This document shows, piece by piece, positions 31,871 through 36,073 of a DNA stretch of 36,073 bases. Each line of letters begins with the position of its first letter. Within the stretch, counting starts at the first letter, position 1. The DNA comes from Subdoligranulum variabile (GTDB lineage: Bacteria; Bacillota; Clostridia; Oscillospirales; Ruminococcaceae). Position numbers and translations under genes: made by a program. The notes below the pieces were generated by a model, which was given only the letters and a program-made list of their open reading frames with translations, ran no database searches and was not told where the DNA came from. The DNA lies in NCBI GenBank assembly GCA_003343905.1, contig QAKI01000035.1:1-36073 (forward strand). The letters are read 5' to 3'.

Positions 31871-33214
31871 ATGAAGCCCGACACGAAACCCTATCTGGAG
31901 CTCGAGGCGCCTCATAGCCCGAAAGCCGCATCCGGGAAGGCATCTTCCGCCACGCATGAACGTTACCGCGCGGCGCTGTCGCTCTATGTGCAGACGGGGA
32001 TGAGCTGCCGTGCGATCTGCCGGCAGTGCGATGTTCCTCTCTGCGGATTTCTGGCCTACATGCAGCACTGCCACCGGGAGAAGGTGCTGGCCCGCTACGG
32101 CATCGCGTGCAGCCGTGAGGAAGCCTCGCGCATCCGCCTGCGGGCGCGGCGGGGCCAGACCCCCGCGGCGCATGTCAAGTACCGGGACGCCGTTGCGGCG
32201 TGCCGGGATGCCGTCTATCTGGAGTTCAACACATCGCAGGTCGCCCGGCTGTTCGGTCTGGACGGCACGTCGCTGGGCAACCAGCTGCGCCATCACTATC
32301 CGGAGGTCCTCGCGTGGCGGGAGCAGGAGCGGCGGCGCCTGGGGCTCGCCGACAATTCGCACAGGGGCCCCCGCCCATGGTGCGTCGAACAGTATGCCCG
32401 TGCCGTGGAGCTGCTCCGGACGACGCAGATGACCGTTCCGCAGGCCGCCGGGGCGTGCGGCGTCTCTGCGTCGGGGCTTCAGGAGCATCTGCAGTATTAC
32501 CACCGGGAGCTGCTCGAGAGGCGCCGCGGGATGCGTGCGAAGGCTGTCGCGTGCAAGCGCCGCGGGCAGATAACGGGCAACGGAGCACGCCATGAGCCCT
32601 CCCCGGAGGTTACGGCCCGCTACGCCGATGCCGTGCGGATGTGCCGGACCACGGAGCTGCCGCTGCAGCAGATCGCCCGCATGGCGGATGTTCCGTATGC
32701 AGGTCTGCGGCACCACCTGCGCACGTGGCACCGCGAGGTGCTCTTCGAGCGCCGCGGCGCGGAGTACGGGGGCGACGAGTCGCAGCGGCTCGCGGACACC
32801 AAACGCAAGAGCCGGGCTGCGGCACGGAAATATGCCGCAGCCATCGGGCGGCTTCGTGCGGGCGGGCTGTCGACGGCCGCCGTCGCCGCCGAGTTCCATC
32901 TCAACGCGGAGTCTTTCCGGGAGTATCTGCGCAAGCACGAGCCGGAGCTCTACGCCCGCAAGGGCATGACGCGCACCCCGGACGGGCGTCCTGTGCTGCG
33001 GCGCAGCGAGGAGAAGTACGCCGAGGCGGTGCGCCTTTACGCGACCACGCCCGAGCCCCTGAAGCACATCGCGCGGCGCTTGGGCCTTAACTACAACTCG
33101 CTGGGCGGCTTCGTGCGCCGCAGCAGGCCCGAGGCCATAGCCCGGCACGAGGAGCTCGTCGCGGCGGCAAAGGTGCTGCCGGAGCGTGAGCGCATGATTG
33201 GTCCGGGGGTTTAA
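31871..33214 (+). CDS. Protein with six helix-turn-helix-like repeats
   Basis: A 447-residue basic protein; ATG 31871 is preferred, with a GTG at 31847 possible. It contains six repeats of about 55-70 residues. Each starts with Y-x-x-A (ERYRAALSLY, VKYRDAVAAC, EQYARAVELL, ARYADAVRMC, RKYAAAIGRL, EKYAEAVRLY), continues with an HTH-like core such as TVPQAAGACGVSASGLQEHL or PLQQIARMADVPYAGLRHHL, and often ends in HRE-x-L. The layout suggests a protein that reads an extended or repeated DNA site. No catalytic domain is seen. It follows the PepSY-like genes by 30 bp and precedes an XRE regulator, so a role in regulating the locus is likely but unproven. Confidence 0.68.
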   Translation: MKPDTKPYLELEAPHSPKAASGKASSATHERYRAALSLYVQTGMSCRAICRQCDVPLCGFLAYMQHCHREKVLARYGIACSREEASRIRLRARRGQTPAAHVKYRDAVAACRDAVYLEFNTSQVARLFGLDGTSLGNQLRHHYPEVLAWREQERRRLGLADNSHRGPRPWCVEQYARAVELLRTTQMTVPQAAGACGVSASGLQEHLQYYHRELLERRRGMRAKAVACKRRGQITGNGARHEPSPEVTARYADAVRMCRTTELPLQQIARMADVPYAGLRHHLRTWHREVLFERRGAEYGGDESQRLADTKRKSRAAARKYAAAIGRLRAGGLSTAAVAAEFHLNAESFREYLRKHEPELYARKGMTRTPDGRPVLRRSEEKYAEAVRLYATTPEPLKHIARRLGLNYNSLGGFVRRSRPEAIARHEELVAAAKVLPERERMIGPGV

Positions 33215-33225
33215 TCCGCTGCGTT

Positions 33226-33429
33226 ATGGAGTTTTTCCCGAACAAAGGGCCGCATTCGGCCGAAGGGCATACCCGGCATTTCCCGGGGCGGATGTTCGCG
33301 GCTTCCGTGCCGGAGATGCCGCTGCGCAAGCAATGGCGCTTGCGGCTGTTGCGGAATCCCCGCAGGAACTGCTCCGGCACGGAACCCGGCAGACATAACA
33401 TGGAATCGCAATTCCCTTTATTCGGATGA
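33226..33429 (+). CDS. Doubtful 67-residue ORF
   Basis: The frame runs from ATG 33226 to a stop that overlaps the next start by four bases (ATGA), and begins 11 bp after the preceding gene. That spacing favours a real gene, but the sequence (MEFFPNKGPHSAEGHTRHFP, then very Arg-rich) has no recognisable domain and a composition like random G+C-rich frames. Confidence 0.25.
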   Translation: MEFFPNKGPHSAEGHTRHFPGRMFAASVPEMPLRKQWRLRLLRNPRRNCSGTEPGRHNMESQFPLFG

Positions 33430-33722
33430 AGGAGCAGGCTACATACGACGCACAGGTACGTCGCACGCTTGCGCAGGTCGCTTTGCGCCTGCGCAAGTGC
33501 CGGATGGATCGTCGTCTGACCGTGCAGCAGCTCGCCGACCGCTGCAATATCGAACGCTCGAACCTGAGCCGTATCGAGTCCGGCAGGGTCAATGTCACCC
33601 TTCGCATGCTCTGCATCCTGTGCCATGGCATGGACATGGAGGTCCGGGACCTCTTTGCCGAAGACCGGACGAATGTCGACTCCGGAAAACAAAACGACAA
33701 TACGCACATGGAACATACATAG
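33426..33722 (+). CDS. XRE-family HTH transcriptional regulator
   Basis: A 98-residue Cro/C1-type regulator. The HTH covers about residues 20-75, with RRLTVQQLADRCNIERSNLSR as helices 2-3 and IESGRVNVTLRMLCILCHGM completing the five-helix fold. The final 20 residues are polar and probably flexible. It is the last gene before the terminator-bearing gap that separates the fimbrial locus from conjugation genes. Its targets cannot be told from sequence. Confidence 0.82.
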   Translation: MKEQATYDAQVRRTLAQVALRLRKCRMDRRLTVQQLADRCNIERSNLSRIESGRVNVTLRMLCILCHGMDMEVRDLFAEDRTNVDSGKQNDNTHMEHT

Positions 33723-34121
33723 CTTCGCAGCAGCTCCCAAAGGGGCCCCGATGCGGAGTCCGGAGTCCGGGGCCGGTCACGGCGCGGCAGCGACGGCGCC
33801 TGAAGAATTCCCGAGCCGGCAGAGAAGACGATAAACGGCGCCGCCGGGCAGCCGCACCCTATTAATACCTCATCACCCGCACCTCTTTTATCCTTCCCGA
33901 TTCCCGGCCGGTGTGTCCGGTCTTGCCGGCGGCAAAACGCGGTATCGGAATATTTCGGGCATATCTGTAACCGAACCCCGGAGCTACGAGCTCGGGGGTT
34001 CGGCCCTTTTTACGGCAATTCCCGGCACGGATTACGTGCGCGGGCGCCTCCCGGGACGCCGATTCGAAAGTTATGAAATTCAGATGCCAATGATAAATAA
34101 TCCGACTAAAACAAGATCACC
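33723..34121. other. Gap between fimbrial locus and conjugation genes
   Basis: This 399-bp region has a G+C-rich hairpin (GGCCCCG 33744-33750 with CGGGGCC 33768-33774, no T-run) whose loop carries the direct repeat GGAGTCC twice. A strong terminator at 33971-34011 and an A+T-rich stretch before the RteC start complete it. No direct repeats that look like attachment sites were recognised. Confidence 0.45.
33971..34011 (+). terminator. Strong rho-independent terminator
   Basis: CCGAACCCC (33971-33979) pairs with GGGGTTCGG (33995-34003), and inside it GAGCT (33981-33985) pairs with AGCTC (33989-33993), followed by CCC and five T (34007-34011). It isolates the upstream XRE gene from the RteC gene. 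Confidence 0.85.
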
Positions 34122-34748
34122 ATGTCACCGCATACCCGCTCCCTGAAAAAGAACCGTTTTATCGAAATGCTCCGCGCATGCATGGATAAAAACCCCTCGT
34201 CGTCCGACATGCGGAACCTCGAGGCGGCCTATGAACGCTACATCGGCTGCCTGCAGCGTATGGTCGTGCATACGGCCCATTACGGCGTGCTCGAAGCACT
34301 GCATACCCTTGCCCGCACCAAACAGCGCCTCATGCTGCTGAAGTGCAAAGCCTCGCAGCCGCCGGGAACGGTGGCGGCACTGCTCGATGCGGCCGTCGAA
34401 CTGACCGACTTCGAGATCAGGCTCCTCTGCCTGCGCTTGCAGTATCCCGCCGTCATGGAACCCGACGACAGCCCCGCACAGGCCAAATCGCCGCTCCATT
34501 TATCCCGGGAGTACACTCCGACCGATATCATGGAGCTGATCTCCGCACTGCATCTCTCCGGCGCCATCTGCTATATAGACGGAAAACCCGCGGAGATGGC
34601 CGTATTGGTAAACATCTTCTCATGGGCCTTCAACCTGCGTATCAAACATCCCGACCAATGCCGCCACGCCGTCGTCAACCGTAAACTACGCCTCACCAGA
34701 TTTCTGGACATCCTGAGAAACAATCTGGTGGAATACAGCCAGCGATAA
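34122..34748 (+). CDS. RteC-family conjugative transposon regulator
   Basis: A 208-residue protein. The C-terminal part is the RteC signature: YTPTDIMELISALHLSGAI, then IFSWAFNLRI and a final RKLRLTRFLDILRNNLVEYSQR. In CTnDOT, RteC activates excision genes by binding upstream DNA with a winged-helix C-terminal domain. The N-terminal part is helical with a long charged stretch. The gene is somewhat short for the family. It is followed by a MobC-type gene 204 bp on, which supports an integrative conjugative element. Confidence 0.75.
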   Translation: MSPHTRSLKKNRFIEMLRACMDKNPSSSDMRNLEAAYERYIGCLQRMVVHTAHYGVLEALHTLARTKQRLMLLKCKASQPPGTVAALLDAAVELTDFEIRLLCLRLQYPAVMEPDDSPAQAKSPLHLSREYTPTDIMELISALHLSGAICYIDGKPAEMAVLVNIFSWAFNLRIKHPDQCRHAVVNRKLRLTRFLDILRNNLVEYSQR

Positions 34749-34757
34749 TCCGGGAAG

Positions 34758-34794
34758 CCGGCCCCGGGCATCCGGTAACGACTCCCGGGGCCGG
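34758..34794 (+). other. Perfect 11-bp hairpin after the RteC gene
   Basis: CCGGCCCCGGG (34758-34768) pairs with CCCGGGGCCGG (34784-34794). There is no T-run, so termination is possible but not certain. Confidence 0.5.
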
Positions 34795-34952
34795 TAACAC
34801 ACAGGATTTAAGGCACAATCTCGGGACGCGACACGACACTACGCGCGAGCGGTCGGACGATCGTCCCGGTGCGGACTGGAGCGGACAGCGGCGGACATAC
34901 GAACCGCCCGGGATCGGTGTATCCTTATTTTCGCAGCCCAAAATCTGCGAAT

Positions 34953-36073
34953 ATGCAACAAGAAGATGATCTGCGGGCCCTCGAAAGTATCGTGCAGTTC
35001 GCCCGCGGCCTCGGGGTCTTTTGCCTCCTGCTCAACGTGTACTGGTTCTGCTATGAATGGCTGTCGGGCTATGGCCTTACATGGTCCATTGTGGACCGGC
35101 TGCTGTTGAATATCCAACAGTCGACGATGCTCTTCTCCCATAGCGTTACGACCAAACTCTGCTGTTTGCTGTTCCTCGCCTTGGGTTGCTATGGCACGAA
35201 GGCCGTCCGTGACAGCAAAGTTACGCGGGGACATATCGTACTGGCCGCCAGCGTCGGATTCCCGCTGCTCTTCCTGAACGATTGGCTGTTACAACTTTCT
35301 GTAGACAATGACTTCCGGGCCGTGAGTTATGTCGTGACATCGGCTGTCGGGTATCTCTGCCTGCTGGCCGCAGGAGTATGGACGCGGCGCCTGCTCAAAC
35401 AGTCGCTTGCCGACGATCCTTTCAACGACGAGAATGAGAGTTTTCTTCAGGAGGAGCGCTATCTGTGGAGCGATTGCTCGGTGAATCTTCCGACGCGCTA
35501 TCGTTACAAAAGAGCATGGCGGCAGGGATGGATCAATGTCGTCAATCCTTTTCGGGCGACACAGATTCTCGGAACTCCGGGCAGCGGCAAGAGCTACGCC
35601 GTATTGAACAACTACATCAAGCAGCACATCGAAAAAGGCTTCTCGATGCTCATCTACGATTATAAGTTCGACGACCTGACCCGCATCGCCTACAACCATC
35701 TGCTGCATCACCTCGATAAATACACCGTCAAACCGAAGTTCTGCGTCATCAACTTCGACAATCCCCGCAAGTCGAACCGCTGCAATCCCATCGACGCCCG
35801 CTTCATGGACGACATTTCCGACGCCTATGAAAGTGCCTACGTCACGCTTCTGAACCTCAATAAGACGTGGGTTGACAAGCAGGGCGATTTTTTTACCGAT
35901 TCGGCCGTCATCTTGCTGGCCGCGATTATCTGGTATCTGAAGATTTACGACGGCGGCCGTTACTGCACCTTTCCCCATGCCATCGAGTTCCTGTGCCAGC
36001 CCCTCGAGAAGATCTTCCCCATCCTTTCGTCCTACCCGGAACTGGAGAACTACCTCTCGCCCTTTATGGACGC
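34953..36073 (+). CDS. mobC: MobC/VirD4-type conjugative coupling protein (3' end cut by window)
   Basis: The frame starts at ATG 34953 (MQQEDDLRALESIVQFARG) and is open to the window end, giving 373 residues. The N-terminus has several membrane helices (for example VFCLLLNVYWFCY, LCCLLFLALGCYG, VTSAVGYLCLLAAGVW). A Walker A motif GTPGSGKSYA at about residues 206-215 opens the ATPase domain. The opening residues and overall pattern match the MobC coupling proteins of CTnDOT-like elements, which bring the relaxase-DNA complex to the type IV secretion channel at the inner membrane. No MobA/MobB-type relaxase gene lies between RteC and this gene in the window. Confidence 0.85.
   Translation, partial: MQQEDDLRALESIVQFARGLGVFCLLLNVYWFCYEWLSGYGLTWSIVDRLLLNIQQSTMLFSHSVTTKLCCLLFLALGCYGTKAVRDSKVTRGHIVLAASVGFPLLFLNDWLLQLSVDNDFRAVSYVVTSAVGYLCLLAAGVWTRRLLKQSLADDPFNDENESFLQEERYLWSDCSVNLPTRYRYKRAWRQGWINVVNPFRATQILGTPGSGKSYAVLNNYIKQHIEKGFSMLIYDYKFDDLTRIAYNHLLHHLDKYTVKPKFCVINFDNPRKSNRCNPIDARFMDDISDAYESAYVTLLNLNKTWVDKQGDFFTDSAVILLAAIIWYLKIYDGGRYCTFPHAIEFLCQPLEKIFPILSSYPELENYLSPFMD

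Noticed and set aside
35289..35978. 229-residue minus-strand frame at the right edge
   Set aside because: It lies opposite the MobC frame, which has a Walker A motif and membrane helices.
1..36073. CRISPR array, tRNA or rRNA genes, insertion sequences
   Set aside because: No regularly spaced repeats, cloverleaf-like segments, rRNA-like sequence or transposase domains were seen anywhere in the window.

Overview
The window looks like the chromosome of a fairly G+C-rich gut Bacteroidales, most likely an Alistipes-type organism. The signs are many lipoproteins with a Cys lipobox, Mfa/Fim (type V) fimbrial genes, promoters of the Bacteroidetes form TTTG/TAnnTTTG, an AbiEii pair, and an RteC plus MobC pair typical of CTnDOT-like conjugative elements. 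The genus is inferred from style only.

Left edge (1-3082): the 3' part of a 7-alpha-hydroxysteroid dehydrogenase, a bidirectional terminator, a leftward two-gene AbiEii-type toxin-antitoxin pair, and a secreted choloylglycine/bile-salt-hydrolase family enzyme. Both enzymes point to bile-acid chemistry.

Centre (about 3300-33722): a long fimbrial locus, almost all on the + strand. It opens with a tyrosine recombinase whose 3' end contains one arm of a perfect 27-bp inverted repeat (5054-5080 / 5261-5287). The 180 bp between the arms carries a consensus Bacteroidetes promoter that now points away from the pilus genes, so this copy of the locus reads as OFF. Inversion would turn the promoter toward the operon and would also rewrite the last codons of the recombinase. 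Downstream come a DUF3575/OmpA protein, Mfa1-like and FimB/Mfa2-like lipoproteins, a presumed major fimbrillin followed by a strong terminator, a second FimB/Mfa2-like protein and two giant paralogous adhesin-like lipoproteins of 1639 and 1523 residues. A group II-like reverse transcriptase follows, separated by a highly structured 240-bp gap.

The later part of the locus encodes a clostripain-family (C11) lipoprotein peptidase, a thioredoxin-fold protein, a histone H1-like protein, a DUF2795 protein, two small membrane proteins, an AraC-type sensor domain without its DNA-binding half, four PepSY-like secreted proteins, a protein built of six helix-turn-helix-like repeats, and an XRE regulator.

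Right edge (34122-36073): an RteC-family regulator and the 5' part of a MobC/VirD4-type coupling protein, which mark the start of conjugative-element DNA beside the fimbrial locus. The working picture is a phase-variable surface pilus with its own switch, structural subunits, large variable tips, a possible maturation protease, possible PepSY-type partners and local regulators. The role of the reverse transcriptase is not explained by any system I can recognise with confidence. No tRNA, rRNA, CRISPR array or insertion sequence was seen.
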